Positions 37,109 to 46,317 are shown, counted from the stretch's first letter. The stretch is 64,000 bases of DNA from Aurantiacibacter aquimixticola (GCF_003605475.1 NZ_RAHX01000001.1:2170001-2234000), one strand, 5' to 3'. A program made the numbers and translations. Notes: generated from the letters alone by a model not told the origin.

Positions 37109-38137
37109 ATGAACGATATCCATCCGGTGATCATGTGTGGGGGCAGCGGCACGCGTCTGTGGCCACGCAGCCGCAAGTCCAAGCCGAAACCGTTCCTACC
37201 TCTGGTGGGTGAGACCACCCTGTTCGAACAGACCCTTGCACGATGCGAAGGCGAGGGTTTTGCCGCTCCCGCCATCGTCACCGGCACGGCGCATCTGCCG
37301 CATGTCGAGGCGCAGCTCGGCGAACGCGATGCGCGCGTGGTGGTGGAGCCGGAAGCGAAGAACACCGCCGCGGCCATCGCGCTTGCAGCGCTGGTGCTGC
37401 CGGAGGATGCCGTGATGCTGGTCTGCCCGAGCGACCACCATATCGCCGATGTCGCCGCCTTTCGTGCCGCCACGCAGGCCGCCGCATCCTTGGCGCGGGA
37501 TGATCGCATGGTCGCTTTCGGGATCACGCCGACGCACCCGGAAACGGGATATGGCTACATCCTGCGCGGCGATCGTTTGGGTGAAGGCTTTGCTGTCGAA
37601 CGGTTCGTCGAAAAGCCCGATCTGGAGCGCGCGAACGAATTCCTCGCCCATGGCGGTTATAGCTGGAATGGCGGCATTTTCGCCTTCCGCGCTGGCGCTT
37701 TCATGGACGATTTGCAACTGCATCGCCCGGCGCTTGCCGAGGCGGTGCGCCGCTCTGTCGTCGAAGCCAGAGAGGATGGCGCTCGGCTTCATCCCGCACC
37801 GGCGCCCTTTGCCGAAATCGAAGGCGAATCCGTCGATTACGCCGTGATGGAAGAGACGCAGCGTGCCGCAATGGTGCCTGTCTCCATGGGCTGGTCCGAC
37901 ATTGGCGGCTGGCCCGCATTGCGCGATACAAGGGATGGCGACGCCGACGGAAACCGCGCGCGCGGATCGGTCGAACTGGTCGATTGCCGAGGCGTGCTTG
38001 CCGATACAGACGGGCCGCGCATTTCCGCCATCGGGCTGGAGAATGTCGCCATCGTGGTGGACGGCGATGAGGTGCTCGTGACCAGCATGGCGGGCGCTCA
38101 AAAGGTCGGGAAACTGGATGGAGCGAGCAACCAGTGA
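37109..38137 (+). CDS. manC: Mannose-1-phosphate guanylyltransferase
   Basis: 342 residues from ATG 37109; the longer open frame upstream is a shadow of tonB. Nucleotidyltransferase motif CGGSGTRLWPRSRKSKPKPF and the substrate loop RFVEKPDLERANEF match GDP-mannose pyrophosphorylases. TGTAHLPHVEAQL and PSDHHIADVAAFR are further conserved blocks. The C-terminal phosphomannose isomerase domain of bifunctional ManC/AlgA is absent. Makes GDP-mannose for surface polysaccharides. Stop overlaps the next GTG. Confidence 0.9.
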   Translation: MNDIHPVIMCGGSGTRLWPRSRKSKPKPFLPLVGETTLFEQTLARCEGEGFAAPAIVTGTAHLPHVEAQLGERDARVVVEPEAKNTAAAIALAALVLPEDAVMLVCPSDHHIADVAAFRAATQAAASLARDDRMVAFGITPTHPETGYGYILRGDRLGEGFAVERFVEKPDLERANEFLAHGGYSWNGGIFAFRAGAFMDDLQLHRPALAEAVRRSVVEAREDGARLHPAPAPFAEIEGESVDYAVMEETQRAAMVPVSMGWSDIGGWPALRDTRDGDADGNRARGSVELVDCRGVLADTDGPRISAIGLENVAIVVDGDEVLVTSMAGAQKVGKLDGASNQ

Positions 38138-38613
38138 ACGAAATTCTCACCAATCCCGACGGCACGATGATCGCGCAGACCATTCAGCTGGCGCTTGCGC
38201 CCGTGTTCGTGCTTGTCGCTATCGGCAGCATTATCGGCTCGCTGACACAACGCCTGGGCCGCGTGGTCGATCGCAGCCGCCAATTGCAGGATCAGTACGA
38301 GGCGACCGAAGGGCAGGCGCATGACAAGATCGTGCGCGAAATCCGCTCGCTCGACGAACGGATCGCGCTGATCGGCCACGCGCTGCGGCTAATGGTAATG
38401 GCCAGCATATCCATCGGTATCACGGTGATCATTCTGTTCGTCGAGGAGTTCGCCAATCTTGGCATCAACGTCTTCGCCGCCGGTGCCTTCATCATCGCCA
38501 TCTGCCTGCTGATGTGGGCGCTTCTGCTGTTTCTGAAAGAGACGCGGCTGGCGACCGAGGTGCTGCGGATCGACGACATGTATCTCGAAAGCGACCGCGA
38601 CCTGGAGCTTTAG
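38134..38613 (+). CDS. DUF2721 membrane protein
   Basis: 159 residues from GTG 38134. Three hydrophobic helices (IQLALAPVFVLVAIGSIIG, RLMVMASISIGITVIILFVE, NVFAAGAFIIAICLLMWALL) with an intervening basic amphipathic helix (LGRVVDRSRQLQDQYEA) fit DUF2721. Role unknown. The final 4 bp overlap the convergent PHA-protein gene (TTAG). Confidence 0.8.
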   Translation: MNEILTNPDGTMIAQTIQLALAPVFVLVAIGSIIGSLTQRLGRVVDRSRQLQDQYEATEGQAHDKIVREIRSLDERIALIGHALRLMVMASISIGITVIILFVEEFANLGINVFAAGAFIIAICLLMWALLLFLKETRLATEVLRIDDMYLESDRDLEL

Positions 38614-38927
38614 TCGTCCCGGTCCTTTGGCGGCGCGATCAAGTGCTGCCCGCTCTGCCTGATCGCCCCTTCGACCATCGGTTTGATGAAGCCGAGCGCG
38701 GGTGGCAGCATGATCTGAAACACCAGCTGGGTGTCCTCGATATCGACATGGCCGCGGATCATCTGGCCCATGGCGTTGATCGACATTCCCATGCGGTCCT
38801 CGCTCGGCCAGTCGGTCTCGATCTCAGCCAAGCCGCCGGGAATGTAGTCCGCGATCTCGTGACTGTTTTCGCGCAGGCGACGGCGCACTTCGTCACGGCC
38901 CAGATCGTGGGGAATGGCGACGTTCAT
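38610..38927 (-). CDS. Polyhydroxyalkanoate-system (PHA granule region) family protein
   Basis: 105 residues from ATG 38927. IPHDLGRDEVRRRLRENSHE and a C-terminal region ending LGFIKPMVEGAIRQSGQHLI match the small PHA-system family found near PHA genes, possibly related to START/SRPBCC-like folds. Cytoplasmic, no cysteine. Start overlaps the XpaC-like stop (ATGA), so it is the third gene of the telA operon. PHA synthase genes are not in the window. Confidence 0.72.
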   Translation of the reverse strand: MNVAIPHDLGRDEVRRRLRENSHEIADYIPGGLAEIETDWPSEDRMGMSINAMGQMIRGHVDIEDTQLVFQIMLPPALGFIKPMVEGAIRQSGQHLIAPPKDRDD

Positions 38928-39733
38928 GTCTTTCGCGCCTTCTTGGCCTCGAAGTCGGGCAGCGGCACGCCGGAGCCCTGATCGTCCGCCGAAACCGCCT
39001 CGGCATCGCCGTAGCGGTATTCGAGATAACGGCTGCGAATGGCGAGATCGTCCAGCGACCCTTCGGCCAGTTGGCGGGTGACGCTGTCTATTTCCTTGCT
39101 GATTTTGCCAAGGCTGTCGACCAGCTGCCGATCCGGGGTCGTACCAACCCGCTCCTCGCGGCGCAGATGATCCGGAATGCGGCGATAGCCCTCGATGGTT
39201 TCGGGCAGATGCTCGCCCACCAGCTTGCGCACTTCGGCCGCGGCAGGGTGAGCGGGGTCGATATGTTCTAGCTGCTTGCCCAGCGCATCGAGCTGAACGC
39301 CCATCTCCTCGACGATTTTCGCGGCGGCGGCGGGAAGGGCGGGGCGCTGGTGCTCCAGCCACAATTCGGTGCGCGCGACCAATTGCCGCGCATCCTGCGT
39401 GCGCGTGAGGTCGGCCCGCTTCGGGATCTTCACCTTGGGATAGTTTGCGAAGATGAAGGCAGCGACCACGATGGCGAAGGCCGCCATCATCACGCCTGCA
39501 AAACCGATGCCGTTGAGGATGATGCCAGCGACGCTCGCCGCCATGAAGATCGCCAGCACGGCCGCGCCGAAAAGCCCGGCGCGCTTCAGCAGGTTCTTAG
39601 TTTTCAGCCGTTTCGAGCCGCGCCCGATGCTGCGCCCCTCTAGCCGATGCCGTCCGCCCGCCTGATTGTCGCGCAGCACGGCGCGGCTGTCTGACAGGAT
39701 GCGGTCGGACTGGCGGGTGAGGTCTTCGGCCAT
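38924..39733 (-). CDS. XpaC-like (5-bromo-4-chloroindolyl phosphate hydrolysis) membrane protein
   Basis: 269 residues. Two adjacent membrane helices (LFGAAVLAIFMAASVAGIIL, AFAIVVAAFIFANYPKV) lie near residues 55-100, followed by a long helical domain (LVARTELWLEHQRPALPAAA, AEVRKLVGEHLPETIEGY, RQLVDSLGKISKEIDSV). This matches the XpaC family, which is habitually encoded next to TelA. Start abuts the telA stop (TGATG overlap). Confidence 0.78.
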   Translation of the reverse strand: MAEDLTRQSDRILSDSRAVLRDNQAGGRHRLEGRSIGRGSKRLKTKNLLKRAGLFGAAVLAIFMAASVAGIILNGIGFAGVMMAAFAIVVAAFIFANYPKVKIPKRADLTRTQDARQLVARTELWLEHQRPALPAAAAKIVEEMGVQLDALGKQLEHIDPAHPAAAEVRKLVGEHLPETIEGYRRIPDHLRREERVGTTPDRQLVDSLGKISKEIDSVTRQLAEGSLDDLAIRSRYLEYRYGDAEAVSADDQGSGVPLPDFEAKKARKT

Positions 39734-40944
39734 CAGCTGCTCTCGAGGCTCAGCAGCCCGCTATCGTTCACCTGCTGCGCGGCTTGGGCCTGGCCTTCGG
39801 CGCGGGCGATATAGCCTTTCGACTTCTCGACTTCGGTCGAGAGCACGTCCACGGTCTGCTTCATGCTGTCGAGCGCGCGCAGCTTGAAGCTGTCGACCTC
39901 GTCCATCGTGTCGTAGATGTTCTGGAAGGCGCGCTGCAGCGTTTCCATCGGGATGGTGCTGCTGGCCGCCTGTTCGTGGATCTTCGCGGTGTTGTCACGC
40001 AGCATCTCGCCGGTGGAATCGATGATGCCGGCCGTCGTCTGGTTGAGCGCGGTGATCTGGCCGAGCACCAGCTTCTGGTTCGTCATCGCCTGCGCCACCG
40101 TTACGGCCGTGCGTAGCGCACCGACCGTGGTGGTGCTGGCGCGGTCGACGCCCTTCACCAGCTCGACATTGTTCTTCTTGACCAGATCCAGTGCGAGATA
40201 GCCCTGCACGGAGACCGCCATCTGCGTGAGAAGATCCTGCGTGCGCTGGCGGACATAGAACAGCGCCGTCTCGCGAATGGCCTTGGCCTTTTCCGGATCG
40301 GACGCGTCGAGTTCGGCGGCCTTTTCCTCCAGCTCGCCGTCCAGCGTCTTGGCGATGTGGATCATCTGTTCGAGCTTGCCCATCGCTTCCCACAGCTTTT
40401 GCCGCTCCACGTCGATGGCGGCGTTGTCCATGATCAGCTCGTCCTTGCCGCTCGACAGGCGGGCGAGGATCGACTGGATATGCCCCTGGGCGGAGGTGTA
40501 GCTGTCGAAGTAATTCTTCAGGCGATTGCCGAAGGGGATGATGCCGAACAGCTTGCGACCGGAAAGCTTGCCCTTGCGGCCGGGATCTAGATCTTCGACC
40601 GTCCGGCGCAATTCCGCCAGATCGGTGCCGACATTGCTGTCCGCATCCATTGCGCGCACGGGCCGATCGAGGAAGCGGTTGGACATCTGGCTGGCCGCCA
40701 TGATTTCCTTGCGGCCCATATTGGTGATCTGATCGACCTTCTTGCCGAAGTCGGGGGAATTGGCATCGAGCGCAACGAGTTCGTTGACGAAACCGTCCAC
40801 CTTCTCTTGCAGCGCGCTCTTCTTCTCTTCGCTGACGGGCACGAGACCCGCAGCCTTTTCCGGCGCGACGACGGGCACGGGATCGGGCGGCGTCAGCTCC
40901 AGATCGTTTTCGGTCTTGGTCGTCGTCTGGTTCGTGGTTGCCAT
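39733..40944 (-). CDS. telA: TelA-family toxic-anion resistance protein
   Basis: 403 residues, soluble and largely alpha-helical. Typical TelA blocks: MGRKEIMAASQMSNRFLDRP, FGIIPFGNRLKNYFDSYTSA, QGHIQSILARLSSGKDEL, AIRETALFYVRQRTQDLL and AVTVAQAMTNQKLVLGQI. The family is linked to tellurite and cell-envelope stress resistance, with no established biochemistry. It heads a three-gene operon with the XpaC-like and PHA-type genes. ATG 40944. Confidence 0.88.
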   Translation of the reverse strand: MATTNQTTTKTENDLELTPPDPVPVVAPEKAAGLVPVSEEKKSALQEKVDGFVNELVALDANSPDFGKKVDQITNMGRKEIMAASQMSNRFLDRPVRAMDADSNVGTDLAELRRTVEDLDPGRKGKLSGRKLFGIIPFGNRLKNYFDSYTSAQGHIQSILARLSSGKDELIMDNAAIDVERQKLWEAMGKLEQMIHIAKTLDGELEEKAAELDASDPEKAKAIRETALFYVRQRTQDLLTQMAVSVQGYLALDLVKKNNVELVKGVDRASTTTVGALRTAVTVAQAMTNQKLVLGQITALNQTTAGIIDSTGEMLRDNTAKIHEQAASSTIPMETLQRAFQNIYDTMDEVDSFKLRALDSMKQTVDVLSTEVEKSKGYIARAEGQAQAAQQVNDSGLLSLESS

Positions 40945-41078
40945 CGCGCGCGAATTCCCTTCCTCTTCCTGCCCACTGTATTAGGCATGCAAGACACATT
41001 TTCAAGCTTTGTGCAAAGCGAGTTTCCGCGATATCGCGCGCCAATGCAAATGGCGATTGTCCGAGGGAGCAGGGCGCG

Positions 41079-41474
41079 ATGGCACAGGAACTAACGGTAT
41101 TGGCGCTGGCGGGCGTGCTGCTGCTCGTCCACATCTTCACCGCGACGCATTTCAAGACGAAGCAATATGGCGTGGATTGGAACACCGGCGCGCGGGACGA
41201 GGACACGCCGCCGCTGAACGATCTTGCTGCGCGGCTGGACCGCGCTCGCGGCAATTTTCTCGAGACGCTGCCGCTTGCGATCATAGCGCTGGGCGGTGTG
41301 GTTGTGGCGGGCAAAGCCACCGACCTTACCGCTATCGCCGCGTGGGTGTGGCTCGGCGCGCGGGCCGTCTATCTGCCGCTATATTGGAGCGGCGTCGCCA
41401 TCTGGCGCACCGTTGTCTGGAGCGTGGCGCTGCTGGCGCTGCTCTATCCGCTCGGTATGCTGCTGCTGGGCTAA
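41079..41474 (+). CDS. MAPEG-family membrane protein
   Basis: 131 residues from ATG 41079. Four membrane helices with the MAPEG-type pattern: LAGVLLLVHIFTATHF, RLDRARGNFLETLPLAIIAL, WVWLGARAVYLPLYWSGVAI, VVWSVALLALLYPLGMLLLG. The R-x-x-x-N-F-x-E motif is the glutathione-binding segment of the family. Bacterial members are presumed glutathione-dependent membrane enzymes. Overlaps tail-to-tail by 4 bp (CTAA) with the fatty-acyl-AMP ligase gene. Confidence 0.85.
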   Translation: MAQELTVLALAGVLLLVHIFTATHFKTKQYGVDWNTGARDEDTPPLNDLAARLDRARGNFLETLPLAIIALGGVVVAGKATDLTAIAAWVWLGARAVYLPLYWSGVAIWRTVVWSVALLALLYPLGMLLLG

Positions 41475-43222
41475 GCCGCCAGCTTCAGCGGCTCGATCTC
41501 GCCCGAAAGGTACAGCTTCTTTGCCTTGGCGCGGCTGAGCTTGCCCGAACTCGTGCGTGGCAGCGTCCGCGGGGGGACGAGTTCGACGACACAGCTCATG
41601 CCCGTGACGGAGCGGACTTTGTCGGCGATCTGATCACGCAGCTTCACGCGCTCGTCCGGGTCGGAAACGCGGCAATGGACGAGCACGGCAGGCGCTTCCT
41701 CGCCATTCTCGGTTTCCACTGCGAAGGCGGCGATGTCGCCGTGGTTGAAGCCGGGCAGCTGCTCCACGGCCCATTCGATATCCTGCGGCCAATGGTTCTT
41801 GCCGTTGATGATAATCATGTCTTTCGCGCGGCCGACGATGAACAGATAGCCGTTGGCCATATAGCCCATGTCGCCTGTGTCGAGCCATCCGCTGACCAGG
41901 CAATCCTGCGTCGCGGTTTCGTCGCGGAAGTAGGAGTGCATGACGCTGGGGCCGCGGCACCAGACCTTGCCGATCTGGTGATCGCTCTTTACCTCGTCAT
42001 TTTCACCGCGGATCTCGACATCCATGTCGGGCAGCGGCTTTCCGCAATTGACGATCGCGCGGTAACGGGCGGGGCGGGAGAGATCGCGCGGGCTACCGGA
42101 AAGCCGCTCTTCCTCCACCAACTCCACCTTGATGCCTTCGCCCGGCGGCATGACGGTGACGGCCAGCGTCGCTTCGGCAAGGCCGTAGCTTGGCGTGAAC
42201 GCGCCCGCCTTGAAACCCGCATCGGCAAAGGCGTTGACGAATTGCTGCATCACGTCGGGCCGGATCATGTCCGCTCCATTGCCCGCCAGCCGCCAGCGCG
42301 ACAGGTCGAACCGGTCTGCCACATGGCTCTGGCTGGAAATCCGCCGCGCGCAGATGTCGTAGCCGAAGGTTGGCGAATAGCTCATCGAATTGCCCGGATT
42401 GCGACTGATCATGTCAAGCCAGGCAAGCGGGCGGCGGGCAAAATGCTCGGTCTTCAAATAATCGACGCTGACCTGGTTGCCGATCATGGACAGGAAACAG
42501 CCGACGAGGCCCATGTCGTGGTAGAGAGGCAACCAGGTCACCCCGCGATCGCCTTCGCCGATATGCATGGTGGTCGCGTGGCCGTAGAGATTGTGCAGCA
42601 ACGCACGGTGAGTAACGGCGACGCCGGTAGGAAAGCGCGTGGAGCCGGAAGAATATTGCAGGTAGCAGATATCGTCGGGATCGGCATCGGGCAGCTGCGT
42701 GTCGGGCGCGTCATGGCCTGCGAATTCGTCCCAGTTCTGCCCGGTGCAGCCCTGCCTGTCGGCGGCGGCCTTCGCCAGCTCGTCGATTTCGGCGGGGTAG
42801 AGCAGCAGCTTCGGATCGCTGCTCGAAAGCTGCACGCCGAGCTGTTCGATATAGCTGTCCTTGCCGCCGAAGGTGGTCGGCAGCGGCAGCGGAACCGGCC
42901 AGGCCCCGGCATAGACGCAGGCGCAGAACATGGCTGTGAACTCGGGGCTGGTTTCCGCGATCAGCGCCACGCGATCGCCCTTTTCGATACCCATGCCGAT
43001 CAGGCGCCGGGCATGCTCCAGCGCGTTCTCGCGCATTTCGCTGAAGGTATAGACCCGCTCCAGCGTGCCGCGTGCATCGTGAAAATTCATGCCCTTTTCG
43101 CTTTTCGCGGCGTAATCGATCGCCTCGTTGAACGTCGCGAAATCGGATCGACGGCGCGGCAGCGGGCAATCGTTGGGCGTTGGCGTGAGCGCGGGCGTGA
43201 TCTGGGGGGTGAGTTCGGTCAT
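41471..43222 (-). CDS. Fatty-acyl-AMP ligase (ANL superfamily)
   Basis: 583 residues from ATG 43222; an in-frame start 54 nt earlier is possible. Adenylation motifs: YLQYSSGSTRFPTGVAVTHR (core A3 type), WLPLYHDMGLVGCFLSMI (family-specific), TPSYGLAEATLAVTVMPPG and WLDTGDMGYMANGYLFIVGR. The HDMGL block is characteristic of FAALs, which make acyl-adenylates for transfer to acyl carrier proteins rather than CoA. No PKS or ACP gene is adjacent. In sphingomonads such ligases feed lipid or natural-product synthesis, but the partner is not visible here. Confidence 0.9.
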   Translation of the reverse strand: MTELTPQITPALTPTPNDCPLPRRRSDFATFNEAIDYAAKSEKGMNFHDARGTLERVYTFSEMRENALEHARRLIGMGIEKGDRVALIAETSPEFTAMFCACVYAGAWPVPLPLPTTFGGKDSYIEQLGVQLSSSDPKLLLYPAEIDELAKAAADRQGCTGQNWDEFAGHDAPDTQLPDADPDDICYLQYSSGSTRFPTGVAVTHRALLHNLYGHATTMHIGEGDRGVTWLPLYHDMGLVGCFLSMIGNQVSVDYLKTEHFARRPLAWLDMISRNPGNSMSYSPTFGYDICARRISSQSHVADRFDLSRWRLAGNGADMIRPDVMQQFVNAFADAGFKAGAFTPSYGLAEATLAVTVMPPGEGIKVELVEEERLSGSPRDLSRPARYRAIVNCGKPLPDMDVEIRGENDEVKSDHQIGKVWCRGPSVMHSYFRDETATQDCLVSGWLDTGDMGYMANGYLFIVGRAKDMIIINGKNHWPQDIEWAVEQLPGFNHGDIAAFAVETENGEEAPAVLVHCRVSDPDERVKLRDQIADKVRSVTGMSCVVELVPPRTLPRTSSGKLSRAKAKKLYLSGEIEPLKLAA

Positions 43223-43348
43223 GCGGAAGCTGTGAACCCTCATAGATGTATGGCGCATTGTGCGCTCTTTCGGCGCTGTGTCGCCTTGTAAAAAAGCGGT
43301 GTCGGATACACCGACCCCGCCGTAACGCTTTCCCATTTGAGGGGAAGT

Positions 43349-43942
43349 GTGGCACGAATAAGGCCAATGCAAGGCAATCGACAAGCGCGCAAACGGGTCC
43401 GCACGCCGCCAAAGCCGCTGACACGCGCGGTTCTGGAGGAGTTGGCGCTTGCCTATGTGGCGCGTTTTGCGACCAGCGCGGGAAAGCTGGAGCGGTATCT
43501 GCAGCGCAAATTGCGCGAGCGCGGGTGGAGCGAGGACGAGCCGGACGGGGCGGATGTCCCCGCCCTGATCTCTCGTTTCGTGGACAAGGGCTATGTCGAT
43601 GACGAGGCCTATGCCCGCATGCGCTCGTCAGATCTGCTGCGGCGCGGCTATGGCGCGAACCGTGTGCGCCAGGCGCTCGGCGAAGCGGGGATTGTGGAAG
43701 GCGTGCGCGAAAGCGTGCAGCCGGGCGAGGCGGCGCGGAGGCGTGCGGCCCTTCACATGGCGCGCAAACGGCGCTTCGGCCCTTTCGCCGTTCAGCCTGC
43801 CGATAGGGAAAAACGGGAAAAACAGATTGCGGCGCTGCTGCGTGCGGGCCACAGCTTCGATCACGCACGCGCCGTGCTTGAAGCGGAAAGCGAGGAGCGG
43901 GCCGAAGAATGGCTCGCCGAAGCGGAGGAATGGGAAGAATGA
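43349..43942 (+). CDS. recX: RecX family regulatory protein
   Basis: About 197 residues from GTG 43349, which follows GAGGGG at a reasonable spacing; ATG 43367 is the alternative. The body follows RecX three-helix repeats: ALAYVARFATSAGKLERYLQ, RKLRERGWS, VPALISRFVDKGYVDDEAYA, RSSDLLRRGYGANRVRQALG. RecX modulates RecA filament growth. recA is not adjacent. Overlaps the DUF192 gene start (ATGA). Confidence 0.85.
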   Translation: MARIRPMQGNRQARKRVRTPPKPLTRAVLEELALAYVARFATSAGKLERYLQRKLRERGWSEDEPDGADVPALISRFVDKGYVDDEAYARMRSSDLLRRGYGANRVRQALGEAGIVEGVRESVQPGEAARRRAALHMARKRRFGPFAVQPADREKREKQIAALLRAGHSFDHARAVLEAESEERAEEWLAEAEEWEE

Positions 43943-44433
43943 CTAGCATTGGCAAACTGTCGCTAATGGCCGCTTCGGCCGCACTGATGGCCTGCTCCCC
44001 GCAGGCTGCCGAGCAGGTGCCGGAGCCCACGCAAGCCGCCGCTCAGCAGGACAATGTCTCGCCCGCCGGGCTTGAAATCATTCCCGTCACCGTCACCACG
44101 GACGATGGCACGCATGTCTTCACCACCGAAGTGGCTGCGACCACGGAAGAAAAGGCCCGCGGCATGATGTTCCGCACCGAGATGGCCCCGGACGAGGCGA
44201 TGATCTTCCCATACAATGTGGCTGAAATGCTCGGCTTCTGGATGCGCAACACGGTTCTGCCGCTCGACATCATCTTCATCGCCGAAGACGGAACGATCAT
44301 CAATATCGAGGACGGCGTCCCCTATAACGAGACGAGCGTGCGCTCAGCCGCGCCGGCAGTCGCCGTGCTGGAGATCATCGGGGGTCGCGCCGAAGAGCTT
44401 GGTATCGAGGCTGGCGACCGCGTGGAATGGTGA
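43939..44433 (+). CDS. DUF192 lipoprotein
   Basis: 164 residues from ATG 43939. Lipobox LMAC (Cys ~19) followed by an Ala/Gln-rich linker. The DUF192 domain begins around residue 46: VTVTTDDGTHVFTTEVAATT, KARGMMFRTEMAPDEAMIFP, FWMRNTVLPLDIIFIAEDG and VLEIIGGRAEELGIEAGDRV. The domain is widespread in bacteria and has no assigned activity. The lipoprotein form suggests envelope localisation. Confidence 0.87.
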   Translation: MTSIGKLSLMAASAALMACSPQAAEQVPEPTQAAAQQDNVSPAGLEIIPVTVTTDDGTHVFTTEVAATTEEKARGMMFRTEMAPDEAMIFPYNVAEMLGFWMRNTVLPLDIIFIAEDGTIINIEDGVPYNETSVRSAAPAVAVLEIIGGRAEELGIEAGDRVEW

Positions 44434-44586
44434 CTTCATTTTCTCTCGCTGCAGATCGCTGCGCGATCGCCTTCGAGGCGGCGGCCTGACCGGCCGGCGC
44501 GCATTCGCGCTTGCCCCGTCCGCGTTGCGGCGGCGATCTGGCAATGCCTATTGGAGTGACGGGAATATGCGGCTAATGGCGCGGCC

Positions 44587-45006
44587 ATGAATTTGCTCAA
44601 GAAGATCTTCACCTGGTGGGAAGGCGCCACGATCGGCACGTCGCTCTTCACCTGGCGGCGCGGCGAGCATGTCGGCACCGATGCGCAGGGCAACAAGTAC
44701 TATCGTTCGCGGAACAAGCGCGACCTCGCAACCGACGGGTCTTACACCGGCAAGGAACGGCGCTGGGTGATCTACGATGGCCCGAACGATTCCAGCCGCG
44801 TTCCTGCCGAATGGCATGGTTGGCTGCATGGCGCATTTGACGATACGCCGGAAAGCTTCCTGCCGCCGCCCAAGATCTGGGAAGCCGACTTCACGCCCAA
44901 TGCGACCGGCACCGACAAGCGATACCTGCCCGCAGGTGCACTGGAGCGTGGCGGCAAGCGGGCGCAGGCGCGCGGCGATTACGAAGCATGGACGCCCGAG
45001 GGGTGA
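44587..45006 (+). CDS. NDUFA12-family NADH:ubiquinone oxidoreductase accessory subunit
   Basis: 139 residues. The start MNLLKKIFTWWEGATIGTSL and the conserved GTDAQGNKYYRSRNKRD and ERRWVIYDGPNDSSRVPAEW are diagnostic of the B17.2/NDUFA12 family of complex I supernumerary subunits, retained in alphaproteobacteria and mitochondria. The nuo operon itself is outside the window. The stop overlaps the next GTG start, an arrangement frequently seen with DUF2155 proteins. Confidence 0.93.
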   Translation: MNLLKKIFTWWEGATIGTSLFTWRRGEHVGTDAQGNKYYRSRNKRDLATDGSYTGKERRWVIYDGPNDSSRVPAEWHGWLHGAFDDTPESFLPPPKIWEADFTPNATGTDKRYLPAGALERGGKRAQARGDYEAWTPEG

Positions 45007-45521
45007 GACTGCGCCGCACCGCCGGGCTTATCGCCGTTCCGCTGGTGCTTGCCGCCTGCAATAACGACGCGCCCGAACCCGAAGCGCAGCAGACCGAAAT
45101 TCCAGAGGAACTGCAGACCGACGAGGCCGATGCGCCCGCCATCGCCGTGGACGGTATCGGCACGCCGATGGGAGAGCGCGTGGCAACGCTCGGCCTTATC
45201 AACAAGCGCAACAATCTGAGCCGCGACATCGAAATCCGGCCGGGCGAATCGCAGCGTTTCGACGATGTGATCGTCCGCCTCTATGCCTGCGAGCGCACCG
45301 CGCCGTGGGAGGAGATACAGCAGACGGGCGGCTTCGTGCAGGTCTTCGTGAACGAGCGGCCGGAGGGCCAGGACGATCGACTGTGGAACCGCGTGTTCTC
45401 AGGCTGGCTGTTCAAGGAATCGCCCAGCCTCAACGTCGTCGAGCATCCGATTTACGATGTCTGGCTCAAGGATTGCGCGATGAGCTTCCCGGGCGAGGAA
45501 GAGGCCGTGGCCGACTCCTGA
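45003..45521 (+). CDS. DUF2155 lipoprotein-like exported protein
   Basis: 172 residues from GTG 45003 (GTGA overlap with NDUFA12). N-terminal signal with LVLAAC (Cys ~18). The DUF2155 domain runs TLGLINKRNNLSRDIEIRPG, VIVRLYACERTAPWEEIQQT, AFVQV-like strands and NRVFSGWLFKESPSLNVVEH with YDVWLKDC. The two or three conserved cysteines may form a disulfide. Its last 70 bp are antisense to the aat gene. Confidence 0.87.
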   Translation: MRLRRTAGLIAVPLVLAACNNDAPEPEAQQTEIPEELQTDEADAPAIAVDGIGTPMGERVATLGLINKRNNLSRDIEIRPGESQRFDDVIVRLYACERTAPWEEIQQTGGFVQVFVNERPEGQDDRLWNRVFSGWLFKESPSLNVVEHPIYDVWLKDCAMSFPGEEEAVADS

Positions 45522-46153
45522 CGAAACTCCGCCAGGGCGTCCGGCAGGGAGCAGCGCGGCTGCGCATCGCAGGCGTCGGCGAGCAAATCCTGATAGCGAT
45601 CCCGCGTGATTTCGACGGCGCCGAGCGAGGCGAGATGTTCGGTCATGAATTGGCAATCGAGCAGCCGGAAATCCGCACGCCGCATCAGCGCCACCAGCCA
45701 GGCAAGCGCCACCTTGCTGGCATTATCCGCCCGTGCGAACATGCTCTCCCCGCAAAACACCCGCTCGAACGCGACGCCGTAAAGGCCACCCACAAGCGCG
45801 CCATCCTGCCAGCATTCGACCGAATGGGCATGGCCTTGGCGATGGAGATTGCGATAGCTGGCTTCGATGGTGTGGCTGATCCACGTTTCGGGATGATCGC
45901 GCCGCGGCTCGGCGCAGGCCTGCATCACCGCTCCGAAATCGCCGTCGATCCGCACCTCATACCGCTCGCTCTTCAGCACCTTCGCCAGCGATTTCGAAAG
46001 GTGGAAACCTTCCAGCGGCAGTATCGCACGGTTGCGCGGCTCGACCCAGAAGACTTCCGGATCCTCCCGCGAATCGGCCATGGGGAAGACCCCGCTGCGA
46101 TAGGCGAGGAGAAGCACTTCGGGCGGAATCACGTTTGGCGACGGCGCGTGCAT
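45452..46153 (-). CDS. aat: Leucyl/phenylalanyl-tRNA-protein transferase
   Basis: 233 residues from ATG 46153. Aat signatures: GVFPMADSREDPEVFWVEPR, SYRNLHRQGHAHSVECWQDG, LVGGLYGVAFERVFCGESMF and LLDCQFMTEHLASLGAVEIT. It adds Leu/Phe to N-terminal Arg/Lys of proteins for ClpS/ClpAP degradation (N-end rule). The C-terminus LIAQSLSQTS looks native for the family, so the 70-bp overlap with DUF2155 is probably genuine. Confidence 0.93.
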   Translation of the reverse strand: MHAPSPNVIPPEVLLLAYRSGVFPMADSREDPEVFWVEPRNRAILPLEGFHLSKSLAKVLKSERYEVRIDGDFGAVMQACAEPRRDHPETWISHTIEASYRNLHRQGHAHSVECWQDGALVGGLYGVAFERVFCGESMFARADNASKVALAWLVALMRRADFRLLDCQFMTEHLASLGAVEITRDRYQDLLADACDAQPRCSLPDALAEFRQESATASSSPGKLIAQSLSQTS

Positions 46154-46231
46154 TGTTTGTATCCTATCACGACGCGCGCATCTGGTCGCTTGCCAATGCA
46201 CCGCCGCCGATATAGAGGCGCCCATCGTTGC

Positions 46232-46307
46232 AGGGGTGTAGCTCAGTTGGTAGAGCATCGGTCTCCAAAACCGAGGGCCACGGGTTCGAATCCTGTCACC
46301 CCTGCCA
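46232..46307 (+). tRNA. tRNA-Trp (anticodon CCA)
   Basis: 76 nt with encoded CCA. Acceptor stem AGGGGTG/CACCCCT. D-arm AGCTCAGTTGGTAGAGC. Anticodon stem TCGGT/ACCGA around CTCCAAA with anticodon CCA at 46265-46267. T-arm ACGGG-TTCGAAT-CCTGT. tRNA-Trp upstream of secE-nusG is a common alphaproteobacterial order; here secE starts 2.3 kb further on. Confidence 0.97.
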
Positions 46308-46317
46308 TTTTGTTTGC

